Below, piece after piece: positions 11,337-22,294 of a DNA stretch of 64,000 bases. Within the stretch, counting starts at the first letter, position 1. Every line of letters starts with the position of its first letter. The DNA is from Nephrocerus scutellatus (taxonomy: Eukaryota > Arthropoda > Insecta > Diptera > Pipunculidae), in NCBI GenBank assembly GCA_947095585.1, contig OX352761.1:58768832-58832831 (forward strand). Direction: 5' to 3'. Below the pieces are notes generated by a model. It searched no databases and was not told the DNA's origin. It saw only the letters and a list, made by a program, of their open reading frames with translations. A program made the position numbers and the translations under genes.

Positions 11337-12019
11337 TGGCTTGGCATCCTGAACATTGATGACGTGTTCGACCAGCGTCGTCTTTCCCAGTCCATCCCGA
11401 TCGAAGGAGGGAAACCAAGACTTAACCGTAATTGACTGCTTGTCAAATCGAGAGATTTTCTCTCATTACCGTTTACCAATCCTGAATATAAACTATGGTC
11501 TAATTCTCCGATGATCCCAGGAGCTAAGTCGAACGATTTCCAGAAATCGACCCCAAGATACAAATCTTGTGAAAGGTTGGGGATGAGGTACAGTTCAATG
11601 TTTCGAGTCTGTCCTCGAAACTCAATCTCCACATCAACCTTTCCCTTTATCGGGTGTCGACTTCCGTCCGCCGTTCTCACGCTGCTAGTGAACCTCGTTA
11701 AACTGCGACCATCTTTCAGAACCTCTTCGGCCACCTTTGAACCGATACAGCTTATCGTGGCACCACTATCGAGTAGGCCTAAAACAGGCCGACCAAGAAA
11801 CTTCAACTCCGCATATAAGCGTTCATCTTCTCCTCGGTTGATGATGGCATTAACCCATCTTCGACGGTTTTGCACCACGGATTTCCAAAATTTACGCAGC
11901 CTGAGTGTCGAACGTTTACACCCTCTTTCACTCGCTGTTGCTGTGTTTAGGTCAAAAATACGCGCTCGTGCTTTTTGATATGCATCCAACCGCATATGGT
12001 AAGGCTTAATGGGGAACAA
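11333..12019 (-). pseudogene. Gypsy-A block 3: protease with intact exit to RT
   Basis: Aspartic protease with LLDSGATISCIG. Unlike the other blocks, the sequence continues past GVDFWKSFDLAPGIIGELD into the linker that precedes RT. This shows the ancestral arrangement and proves that the shorter version in the other blocks is an internal deletion. A frame break at the end separates it from the RT start. Confidence 0.85.
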
Positions 12020-12133
12020 TACTATCTATCAGGTTGGGTTTTCAATTTGTATACGTTAGGTTTAAGCAAGATCTTTTGGACACTGGGTTCACCCTGAAGA
12101 GCAGAAGAACTAGTGTACGTTATTGGAATCCCT

Positions 12134-13473
12134 TCTTTCTTTTCTTCTTTATGTCCTGTATCCCCTTGTGGGTCCTAGGGCCTCTACTACGCCTACGCGC
12201 CATCGCGTGCGGTTCCTGGCAATAAGCTTCAGCTCTCTCCAACTCTTCCCCAATTGCCGTGCCTCCTCTTCAACTGTTCTTCGCCATGTATTTCTCGGAC
12301 GACCCGTTCTTCTACCATCCTGAGATAACGGGTTCCATTGCATTGCGTAGTTTACTATGAAACTGTCGCCTTTTCGGAGTGTATGACCAATCCACTGCCA
12401 CTTCCGTCGTTGGATAATTTTTGCCTATTGGTTCCTGACCCGTTCTTTGGTAAAGATGTTCGTTAGAGATACGATTAGGCCAGAAAACCCTTAAGATGTT
12501 CCGTAGGCACCTATTTACGTTTTGTTACGAATGTTTGTAATCTTTTTGTGATAGTAGCGGTCACCTTCCAAGTGCTGCACCCATACAACAGCACAGATTC
12601 CACATTTGAGCGGAACAGTCGCAGCTTGGTGTTTAAGCTGATCGCATTGATTCGCCATATCATGGACATCATTCCAAACACCGATTTTGCTTTGCCGATT
12701 CGGTTGACAATGTCCTGTTCGGTTCCACCTTCGGTCGAGACAATACTCCCAAGATATTGGAAACTCTCTACTCTCTCTACCGGCTGTCCAGCAATGTTAA
12801 CATGAGTAAGTGAGTTAGTGCCAAGGTTGATGATTTTGGTTTTGGCAGTGTTAATCTTCAAACCCGCAACATTTGCCTCCCTCTCCACATTTCTTGTCAT
12901 TTGGTGCAGCTCCATAATTCTGTGTGAGAGTAAACAAACGTCGTCAGCGTAATCCAGATGTTTGAGTTGAGCTGCGCGAAGTACATCGCTAATCACCAAC
13001 AAAAAAAAGTATCGGCGATAGAATGCAACCTTGTCGTTACCCCACTTAGGATCTCGAATTCCTCCGACAGCTTTCCTCTATGTATCACATGACATTTAGA
13101 GCCATCATAGGTTGCTTTAATAATAGCTATTAGTTTATCGGGTATACCTCTCCTGCGCAAGGCGTGCCAGATAAACTGTCTGTTGACACTGTCAAACGCC
13201 TTCTCAAAATCGATGAACAGTAGGTGCAGTGGTGACCGGAATTCAACGCACTGTTCAATAATGATCCGCAGGGTGTTTATGTGGTCTACACAGGAGGATC
13301 CAGTGCGGAAACCTGCTTGTTCGGCATCGAGTGTATCTTCCAGATGTTCCTTAATACGCTCAAGTACTACTTTGGCTATTACTTTTGCAACTGCAGGGAG
13401 AACGCAAATGCCTCTCCAGTTTTCGCACTCCATAAGACTACCTTTTTTAGGAAGCTTGACAATCATTCCCTTC
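12134..13473 (-). mobile_element. 5'-truncated RTE-like LINE inserted in block 3
   Basis: Non-LTR reverse-transcriptase fragment. RT parts read as LPKKGSLMECENWRGI and FIDFEKAFDSV (12,993-13,466), then DYADDVCLLSH and ESFQYLGSIVS (12,511-13,002). The YADD box and the C-terminal style place it near the RTE clade. Two single-base insertions around 13,000-13,050 break the frame. The element is bounded by an 11-bp direct repeat TTGGAATCCCT at 12,123-12,133 and 13,474-13,484, and an A-rich tail (minus strand) lies at its 3' end near 12,135-12,150. The endonuclease domain is missing. Confidence 0.85.
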
Positions 13474-13484
13474 TTGGAATCCCT

Positions 13485-14595
13485 GCGAGGTTGAAATTAC
13501 TTGGGGTGTGGGTTGCGTTGTCGGTGCTGTGCATCACCCGTACGCCAGTTTCCCGACACTCTACCCTTCACACAATTCGGTTTGAACACGTTTACCGCTC
13601 CGCATCCGTAGCAAAATATCCGCCTCTCTTTCAGGCAATCTACATATCTGTGACCTACCTCGCCACAGTTCCAACAGAGGTGCGCATTAGTACCAGTATA
13701 AGCATCATTTTCTCCGCTAGTATTTGGTGGTAAGCTGACCTCCTCTTGATAAATACTGCCCATGTCCATTTCGGCGATGTTACGACGGGGCATCTGGTTT
13801 CGGAATCCGATAACCCTGCGACTAACATCAGCGAGAAAACGTTCCTGCTTGCGGCAGATATCTCGGAGTTGTGCTACCGAGTTAATTGTGAGATACAGTA
13901 TCTCGTGTCGAATATCCGGTCGAAGATTTCGGGATATGATCTCAACGAGCTCATTTCGCTTAGTGGAGAGTTTAACCGATTGGTCAGGACGGAAATCGAA
14001 TCGAGATACTCATCGAAAGTTTCACAATCCTTTTGCTTCCTCGACCGAATACTCTCCAAAAGAACATAATCTGTGCGATTATCTTTGTATTGCAAACGCA
14101 AGGCTTCGCAAAGATCGAACCAATTGCACTGTTGCACACTCCGATGATCCGCCAAAACCATTCTCGGGCTTTGCCGTGAAGTAACATGTGAAAGTTATTA
14201 CAAGTAAGTGAAAAGTCTCCGTATAGAGTCTGGTTAGTCAAAACCTGAACTCGATATAAAAATTCGTCAACGGTAAGTCCATCCGTAGTGCCAACAAAAC
14301 GAATTTGCCACTTTTGTATCAGACTTGTGATGCGGTCCGACTTCCCTAAATCAAGCGAATGACCGGGGATCGACACTTGGTTTGGTGCAACGGTAACGTT
14401 ACGAAAATTTTAATGAAAACCTGGATTGGTAAATCCATTCGAAATCATAGATGCGGGACGGTGGTCAATAACATCCAAGCGATTTTGAGCAATGCTCTGT
14501 TGGCTGTAATGGTCTGTCGGGGTTTTAAGCTTCAGGTTTTCTAAGCACTTCTGTATGTTGGAAGTGACAACGTCAGTCAGTTTATTGGTCAGACA
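13485..14595 (-). pseudogene. Gypsy-A block 3: gag
   Basis: Gag copy closely matching block 1: knuckle segment 13,497-13,793 with CWNCGEVGHRYVDC, middle frame 13,874-14,161 and capsid frame 13,984-14,376. It has the same two frameshifts as the other blocks, plus a private change near 14,405 that shortens the capsid frame upstream of IPGHSLDLG. The LINE lies between the pro spacer and the start of this segment. Confidence 0.82.
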
Positions 14596-15117
14596 TTACA
14601 TTGTTTCCAACTTGTGTCGTTCCAAGGCGGTGCTTATCAGGATGCTGACTTCATCTGTGGTGACAGGTTTTTCCGTAACCGGAATAGGGCGTATCCCCGA
14701 CATTTGACGATTGTCCTCAAAACAAATATCGCTATCGAGAAGGTTCCTATGGGAATAACGTTTAGGAACGCCATTGCTCTTCCTGCCTACACTAGTGCTG
14801 CGAGTGGTCATAGTTTTGGGAATAGCTCCCTTTGAAGCAGGTGTCCGCTTGCCGAATCGTTTCCTTCCCGCAGTTGCAATTGCAGTTTCCTCAACGACTA
14901 CGTCTATGGGCTTAAGATTCTCGGCCAAGCAAACCGCTTTGCATATAGGGCACTTGTCCGACGTCTTTAAAAATTCTGTGATACACGTATTATGGAAAAC
15001 ATGATTTCACGTTGAAGGTAGGCTTTCACCTTCGGATACCAGTTCCGCCTTACACACCTGGCAAATTACGCTTGGATTGAGACGACTCACACCCTCGTTG
15101 CTACGCATGGTAAACAT
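14596..15117 (-). pseudogene. Gypsy-A block 3: RING-H2 protein with nonsense codon
   Basis: Same ORF as in block 1, with the same TGA at the third RING ligand, so blocks 1 and 3 share this lesion. The rest of the frame (14,596-14,928) is open. The block ends about 16 bp upstream of the ATG, where it meets the integrase of block 4. Confidence 0.75.
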
Positions 15118-15133
15118 ATTTTCAACAAAAGAA

Positions 15134-16017
15134 GTTTTTCCCAAATTCTAGCTGGTACAAATAAGGGGGCCAGTTTAGCGTTAAACCCTTTTGCAAAACT
15201 ACTCCGGGCGAAATTTCTCCTGTATACTTCTTGTCCCACCTTGAAATCAACTTGGCGACTTCGGGTGTTGTACGTTTTCGAATTCGCCTCGTAGGCTTTT
15301 CGCAAATTTTCCGTAACCTTGTTCCTGATAGAAAGACGATGAAGAGGCGGCGAAATAGCAGTGTCGTAATCGTACAAGAGATCCAAATTGCGTAAAAGCT
15401 TGTAATCGGAAGCGTGATGAGTCATGTGGAGTCCGAAGAGAACATAGTACGGTGAAAACCCAATGGATGTATGAAATGAACTGCGCAGGGCACAACTGAT
15501 ACCACTAAGATACTTATCCCAGTCTATCTGGCCGACCTTAAGGTACGCGCGTACGGCAGCTATTATAGAGCGATTTACTCGTTCGGAGGGGTTAGACTGC
15601 GGGGAATACAGAGCGGTATATACACGAGTAATACCATATCTATTAAGGAGTACATTGAAGGTAGCTGATCTAAACTGCACACCGTTGTCAGTAACAATTT
15701 CCTCGGGGACTCCGAAAGTTTGGAAAATGTATTCCTCCAAGTACTTACAAATCAACGAAGCGCAGAACTTTTTGAGAGTTTCCAGGAAATTAAATTTAGA
15801 GAATTGGTCGACTATGATCAAAATTCCGATTGCTCCAGAGTTAGAACGAGGGTACGGACCCATTAAATCCATATATAGCCTTTGAAAAGGTCGGGCTGAT
15901 TGTACCAGCTGACCCATTCGAGGACGCAAGATTTTGTTGGGCGGTTTGGTGCATTTGCAAGTTTCACAACTGGAAATATACTCTCGAATTTGTTTAGTCA
16001 TATGTGGCTAGAAGAAA
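15134..16017 (-). pseudogene. Gypsy-A block 4: integrase
   Basis: Long, almost intact integrase frame (to 16,001): HHCC finger SCETCKC, core YMDLMGPYPR, VTDNGVQFRS and YSPQSNPSERVN, and the C-terminal KVGQEVYRRNF. The pol terminus is absent, because the frame runs out of integrase near 15,133 into sequence from upstream of the block 3 RING gene (reading LPCVATRV by chance). TAG replaces Trp in FFWP just before the frame. Confidence 0.85.
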
Positions 16018-17250
16018 TGCCGCTGTATCTTCTCGATGGTTTTACCCACCCCGCCATGGGCACTAGTCAGGCGGCAGTGAGCTCGCTGAATGACGTCGTT
16101 TGTTAAGCTTTTAGGAACCCAAAGCTTCCAGGAGTTATGTTCTTGATCTAAATTGCCCGAAGTCGTTACGTTTGTAAAGACACTTCTCGACCACTTTAAG
16201 GTCGGGCAGCTTACGTTGATTTGCTAGAACCTTGGCCTTTAGGGCTTCGTATTCGGTACTCTGGAATTCGCAAGAGTCTAGGTCATTTTCGGGACCTTCT
16301 TCAACCAGTTTGCGTAACTCAGATAAATGCAACCTAGACAGGGTATCTGGTACCACATTATCCGAGCCTTTCCGATGTTTAATGGAGAACTGAAATCACT
16401 GGAGTTTTAGAGACCACCGCGCCAACCTGACACTCAAGTCTTTCTGTCGTATCAGCCATTGTAGACTTGCGTGGTCGGTAATCACGGTAAATTCTTGACC
16501 CTCAATGTATGCCCGAAATTTCTTGATACTTAGAACCACGGCGAGGCATTCTTGCTCCGTGACATTGTAGTTCCTTTCAGCTTTATTGAACTTCTGGGAC
16601 ATAAAGGCTACGGGGACTTCGTCGCTGCTATCTGTCACTTGGGCAAGAACGCTGCCGATACCATCCTGGCTCGCATCACATTGCAACAGGAAGGGCTTTC
16701 TGAAGTCCGGATTCGATAAAACTGGGGCGGAAGTCAATTTTCGTTTCAGTTCGGCAAAAGCCTCTTCGGCTTCTTCCGACCAAACGAAAGATTTCGACTT
16801 TTTGAGAAGTTCCGTGAGAGGGTGAGTGATGACCGAGAGGTTGGCTATGAAGCGCCGATACCAACCGGCCATTCCCAGGAATCTCCTCAGTTGTCGGACT
16901 GACACGGGAGTCGGAAACTCGGTTATTGCTGGTTTATCTGGGTCTGCCTTCAGCACCCCATATCCAACAACATATCCCAGATACTTCACCTCCCTCAGAG
17001 AGAATTTGCTTTTGCCTAGGTTGATTGTAAGCCCAGATTTTCGCAAATGCAAGGCTACTTCCTCTAATATCATTAGGTGTTTATCGATAGATTCGGTGAT
17101 CACCAAAAGATCATCCAGATATACAAACACGAAATCCCGAAGTTTGGGTGGAATTACCTGTTCAATCAGTCGACAGAGGGTCTGTGGGGCGTTTCACAAC
17201 CCGAACGGCATCACTCGATATTGGTATAGTGGTCGATGTGGTACAGTACA
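16018..17250 (-). pseudogene. Gypsy-A block 4: RT palm, connection and RNase H
   Basis: Frame 16,396-17,130 reads YLDDLLVIT, the connection domain and RNase H (CDASQDGIGSV, TEQECLAVV, TDHASLQWL). The RNase H end with VPDTLSRLHLSEL continues at 16,135-16,356 after a frame break. A 7-base loss near 16,930 changes DKLVAIT to DKPAIT, also seen in block 5. The RT N-terminus is deleted as in blocks 1, 2 and 5. Confidence 0.85.
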
Positions 17251-17892
17251 GTACAGAAATCGACACCAAGATACAAATCTTGTGAAAGGTTGGGGATGAG
17301 GTACAGTTCAATGTTTCGAGTCTGTCCTCGAAACTCAATATCCAAATCAACCTTTCCCTTTATCGGGTGTCGACTTCCGTCCGCCGTTCTCACGCTGCTA
17401 GCGAACCTCGTTAAACTGCGACCATCTTTCAGAACCTCTTCGGCCGATACAGCTTATCGTGGTACCACTATCGAGTAGGCCTAAAACAGACCGACCAAGA
17501 AACTTCAACTCCGCATATGAGCGTACATCTTCTCCTCGGTTGATGATGGCATTAACCCATCTTCGACGGTTTTGCACCACGGATTTCCAAAATTTACGCA
17601 GCCTGAGTGTCGAACGTTTACACCCTCTTTCACTCGCTGTTGCTGTGTCTAGGTCAAAAATACGCGCTCGTGCTTTTTGATATGCATCCAACCGCATATG
17701 GTAAGGCTTAATGGGGAACAATACTGGTTTTCTATCAGGTGGGGTTTTCAATTTGTATACGTTAGGTTTAAGCAAGATCTTTTGGACACTGGGTTCACCC
17801 TGAAGCGCAGAAGAACTAGTGTACGTGTTTGGAATCCCTGCGAGGTTGAAATTACTTGAGGTGTGGGTTGCGTTGTCGGTGCAGTGCATCAC
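17251..17892 (-). pseudogene. Gypsy-A block 4: protease
   Basis: Protease region with LLDSGTTISCIG. An 11-bp deletion flanked by CC just after this motif shifts the frame (reading RRGSERW). Block 5 has the identical deletion, so the two blocks are sister copies. The N-terminal spacer is otherwise complete. Confidence 0.83.
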
Positions 17893-18950
17893 CTGTACGC
17901 CAGTTTCCCGACACTCTACCCTTCACACAATTCGGTTTGAACACGTTTACCGCTCCGCATCCGTAGCAAAATATCCGCCTCTCTTTCAGGCAATCTACAT
18001 ATTTGTGACCTACCTCGCCACAGTTCCAACAGAGATGCGCATCAGTACCAGTATAAGCATCATTTTCCCCGCTAGTATTTGGTGGTAAGCAGACCTCCTC
18101 TTGATAATTACTGCCCATGTCCATTTCGGCGATGTTACGACGGGGCATCTGGTTTCGGAATCCGATAACCCTGCGACTAACATCAGCGAGAAAACGTTCC
18201 CGCTTGCAGCAGATATCTCGGAGTTGTGCTACCAAGTTAATTGTGAGATACAGTATCTCGTGTCGAATATCCGGTCGAAGATTTCGGGATATGATCTCAA
18301 CGAGCTCATTTCGCTTAGTGGAGAGTTTAACCGATTGGTCAGGACGGAAATCGAGTCGAGATACTCATCGAAAGTTTCACGATCCTTTTGCTTCCTCGAC
18401 CGAATACTCTCCAAAAGAACATAATCTGTGCGATTATCTTTGTATTGCAAACGCAAGGCTTCGCAAAGTTCGAACCAATTGCACTGTTGCACACTCCGAT
18501 GATCCGCCAAAACCATTCTCGGGCTTTGCCGTGAAGTAACATGTGAAAGTTATTACAAGTAAGTGAAAAGTCTCCGTATAGAGTCTGGTTAGTCAAAACC
18601 TGAACTCGATATAAAAATTCGTCAACGGTAAGTCCATCCGTAGTGCCAACAAAACGAATTTGCCACTTTTGTATCAGACTTGTGATGCGGTCCGACTTCC
18701 CTAAATCAAGCGAATGACCGGGGATTGACACTTGGTTTGGTGCAACGGTAACGTTACGAAAATTTGATTGAAAACCTGGATTGGTAAATCCATTCGAAAT
18801 CATAGATGCGGGACGGTGGTCAATATCATCCAAGCGATTTTGAGCAATGCTCTGTTGGCTGTAATGGTCTGTCGGGGTTTTAAGCTTCAGGTTTTTTAAG
18901 CACTTCTGTATGTTGGAAGTGACAACGTCAGTCAGTTTATTGGTCAGACA
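17852..18950 (-). pseudogene. Gypsy-A block 4: gag
   Basis: The best gag copy. Capsid frame 18,339-18,833 carries IPGHSLDLGKSDRITSLIQKW and KAREWFW; the middle frame is 18,229-18,516; the knuckle frame 17,852-18,235 reads from VAQLRDICCKRERFL through both zinc knuckles. The two family frameshifts are present. The capsid frame continues in phase from the RING ORF after the TAA at 18,951: 39 codons with no other stop lie between. Confidence 0.83.
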
Positions 18951-19472
18951 TTACATTTTTTCCAACTTGTGTCGTTCCAAGGCGGTGCTTATCAGGATGC
19001 TGAATTCATCTGTGGTGACAGGTTTTTCCGTAACCGGAATAGGGCGTATCCCTGACATTTGACGATTGTCCTCAAAACAAATATCGCTATCGAGAAGTTT
19101 CCTATGGGAATAACGTTTAGGAACGCCCTTGCTCTTCCTGCCTACACTAGTGCTGCGAGTGGTCATAGTTTTGGGAATAGCTCCCTTTGAAGCAGGTATC
19201 CGCTTGCCGAATCGTTTCCTTCCCGCAGTTGCAATTGCAGTTTCCTCAACGACTACGTCTATGGGCTTAAGATTCTCGGTCAAGCAAACCGCTTTGCATA
19301 TAGGGCACTTGTCCGACGTCTTTAAAAACTCTGTGATACACGTATTATGGAAAACATGATTGCACGTTGAATGTAGGCTTTCACCTTCGGAGACCAGTTC
19401 CGCCTTACACACCTGGCAAATTACGCTTGGATTGAGACGACTCACATCCTCGTTGCTACGCATGGTAACCAT
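18951..19472 (-). CDS. RING-H2 finger protein of Gypsy-A (block 4, intact ORF)
   Basis: A 173-codon ORF opening the coding part of the element. The RING-H2 ligands are Cys19, Cys22, Cys37, His39, His42, Cys45, Cys56 and Cys59, spaced CX2CX14CXHX2HX2CX10CX2C. The rest is basic and polar (about residues 75-125: GRKRFGKR, SVGRKSKGVPKRYSHR) and there is no membrane segment. RING-H2 folds usually bind E2 enzymes and give E3 ubiquitin-ligase activity, so a role in ubiquitin transfer is inferred from the motif alone. The ATG at 19,472 gives the full finger; a second ATG lies three codons later. Its TAA is in phase with gag, so it could be a separate protein or, with readthrough, a gag N-terminus. 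Confidence 0.75.
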   Translation of the reverse strand: MVTMRSNEDVSRLNPSVICQVCKAELVSEGESLHSTCNHVFHNTCITEFLKTSDKCPICKAVCLTENLKPIDVVVEETAIATAGRKRFGKRIPASKGAIPKTMTTRSTSVGRKSKGVPKRYSHRKLLDSDICFEDNRQMSGIRPIPVTEKPVTTDEFSILISTALERHKLEKM

Positions 19473-19489
19473 ATTTTCAACAAAAGAAG

Positions 19490-20335
19490 TTTTTCCCGAA
19501 TTCTAGCTGGTACAAATAAGGGGGCCAGTACTCCGGGCGGAATTTCTCCTGTATACTTCTTGTCCCACCTTGAAATCAACTTGGCGACTTCGGGTGTTGT
19601 ACGTTTTCGAGTTCGCCTCGTAGGCTTTTCGCAAATTTTCGTTAACCTTGTTCCTGATAGAAAGACGATGAAGAGGCGGCGAAATAGCAGTGTCGTAATC
19701 GTACAAGTAAAAGCTTGTAATCGGAAGCGTGATGAGTCATGTGGAGTCCGAAGAGAACATAGTACGGTGAAAACCCAATGGATGTATGAAATGAACTGCG
19801 CAGGGCACAACTGATACCACTAAGATACTTATCCCAGTCTATCTGGCCGACCTTAAGGTACGCGCGTACGGCAGCTATTATAGAGCGATTTACTCGTTCG
19901 GAGGGGTTAGACTGCGGGAAATACAGAGCGGTATATACACGAGTAATACCATATCTATTAAGGAGTACATTGAAGGTAGCTGATCTAAACTGCACACCGT
20001 TGTCAGTAACAATTTCCTCGGGGACTCCGAAAGTATGGAAAATGTATTCCTCCAAGTACTTACAAATCAACGAAGCGCATAACTTTTTGAGAGTTTCCAG
20101 GAAATTAAATTTAGAGAATTGGTCGACTATGATCAAAATTCCGATTGCTCCAGAGTTAGAACGAGGGTACGGACCCAATAAATCCATATATAGCCTTTGA
20201 AAATGTCGGGCTGATTGTACCAGCTGACCCATTCGAGGACGCAAGATTTTGTTGGGCGGTTTGGTGCATTTGCAAGTTTCACAACTGGAAATATACTCTC
20301 GAATTTGTTTAGTCATATGTGGCTAGAAGAAATGC
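19490..20335 (-). pseudogene. Gypsy-A block 5: integrase
   Basis: Integrase frame 19,642-20,316 with finger and core motifs as in block 4. Small deletions near 19,530 and 19,707 remove parts of the C-terminal domain and shift the frame to 19,503-19,706. The C-terminus is cut at about 19,490, where the upstream edge of the block 4 RING gene begins. Confidence 0.83.
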
Positions 20336-21560
20336 CGCTGTATCTTCTCGATGGTTTTACCCACCCCGCCATGGGCACTAGTCAGTCGGCAGTGAGCTCG
20401 CTGAATGTCGTCGTTTGTTAAGCTTTTAGGAACCCAAAGCTTCCAGGAGTTATGTTCTTGATCTAAATTGCCCGAAGTCGTTACGTTTGTAAAGACACTT
20501 CTCGACCACTTTAAGGTCGGGCAGCTTACGTTGATTTGCTAGAACCTTGGCCTTTAGGGCTTCGTATTCGGTACTCTGGAATTCGCAAGAGTCTAGGTCA
20601 ATTTCGGGACCTTCTTCAACCAGTTCGCGTAACTCAGATAAATGCAACCTAGACAGGGTATCTGGTACCACATTATCCGAGCCTTTCCGATGTTTAATGG
20701 AGAACTGAAATCACTGGAGTTTTAGAGACCACCGCGCCAACCTGACACTCAAGTCTGTCTGTCGCATCAGCCATTGTCGGTTTGCGTGATCGGTAATCAC
20801 GGTCAATTCTTGACCCTCAATGTATGCCCGAAATTTCTTGATACTTAGAACCACGGCGAGGCATACTTGCTCCGTGACACTGTAGTTCCTTTGAGCTTTA
20901 TTGAACTTCTGGGACATAAAGTCTACGGGGACTTCGTCGCCGCTATCTATCACTTGGGCAAGAACGCTGCCGATACCATCCTGGCTCGCATCACATTGCA
21001 ACAGGAAGGGCTTTCTGAAGTCCGGATTCGATAAAACTGGGGCGGAAGTCAATTTTCGTTTCAGTTCGGTAAATGCCTCTTCGGCTTCTTCCGACCAAAC
21101 GAAAGATTTCGACTTTTTGAGAAGTTCCGTGAGAGGGTGAGTGATGACCGAGAAGTTGGCTATGAAGCGCCGATACCAACCGGCCATTCCCAGGAATCTC
21201 CTCAGTTGTCGGACTGACACGGGAGTCGGAAACTCGGTTATTGCTGGTTTATCTGGGTCTGCCTTCAGCACCCCATATCCAACAACATATCCCAGATACT
21301 TCACCTCCCTCAGAGAGAATTTGCTTTTGCCTAGGTTGATTGTAAGCCCAGATTTTCGCAAATGCAAGGCTACTTCCTCTAATATCATTAGGTGTTTATC
21401 GATAGATTCGGTGATCACCAAAAGTTCATCCAGATATACAAACAGGAAATCCCGAAGTTTGGGTGGAATTACCTGATCAATCAGTCGACAGAGGGTCTGT
21501 GGGGCGTTTCACAACCCGAACGGCATCACTCGATATTGGTATAGCGGTCGATTTGGTACA
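20336..21560 (-). pseudogene. Gypsy-A block 5: RT palm, connection and RNase H
   Basis: Frame 20,711-21,421 covers the RT connection and RNase H, and 20,450-20,671 the RNase H end. Here the palm reads YLDELLVIT: the second catalytic Asp of the DD pair is Glu (codon GAT to GAA near 21,424), so catalysis would be lost even without the frame breaks. Other lesions match block 4. Confidence 0.83.
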
Positions 21561-22294
21561 GTACAGTACAGAAATCGACACCAAGATACAAATCTTGTGA
21601 AAGGTTGGGGATGAGGTACAGTTCAATGTTTCGAGTCTGTCCTCGAAACTCAATCTCCACATCAACCTTTCCCTTTATCGGGTGTCGACTTCCGTCCGCC
21701 GTTCTCACGCTGCTAGCGAACCTCGTTAAACTGCGACCATCTTTCAGAACCTCTTCGGCCGATACAGCTTATCGTGGTACCACTATCGAGTAGGCCTAAA
21801 ACAGACCGACCAAGAAACTTCAACTCCGCATATGAGCGTACATCTTCTCCTCGGTTGATGATGGCATTAACCCATCTTCGACGGTTTTGCACCACGGATT
21901 TCCAAAATTTACGCAGCCTGAGTGTCGAACGTTTACACCCTCTTTCACTCGCTGTTGCTGTGTCTAGGTCAAAAATACGCGCTCGTGCTTTTTGATATGC
22001 ATCCAACCGCATATGGTAAGGCTTAATGGGGAACAATACTGGTTTTCTATCAGGTTGGGGTTTCATTTTGTATACGTTAGGTTTAAGCAAGATCTTTTGG
22101 ACACTGGGTTCACCCTGAAGAGCAGAAGAACTAGTGTACGTGTTTGGAATCCCTGCGAGGTTGAAATTACTTGAGGTGTGGGTTGCATTGTCGGTGCAGT
22201 GCATCACCCGTAAGCCGCTAGTATTTGGTGGTAAGCAAACCTCCTCTTGATAATTACTGCCCATGTCCATTTCGGCGATGTTACGACGGGGCAT
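21561..22294 (-). pseudogene. Gypsy-A block 5: protease fused to shortened gag end
   Basis: A deletion of roughly 170 bp near 22,215 removes both zinc knuckles and joins the sequence after PPNTSG to the pro spacer, putting the gag end and protease in one frame (21,713-22,294). The 11-bp protease deletion shared with block 4 then breaks the frame after SCIG. Confidence 0.82.
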
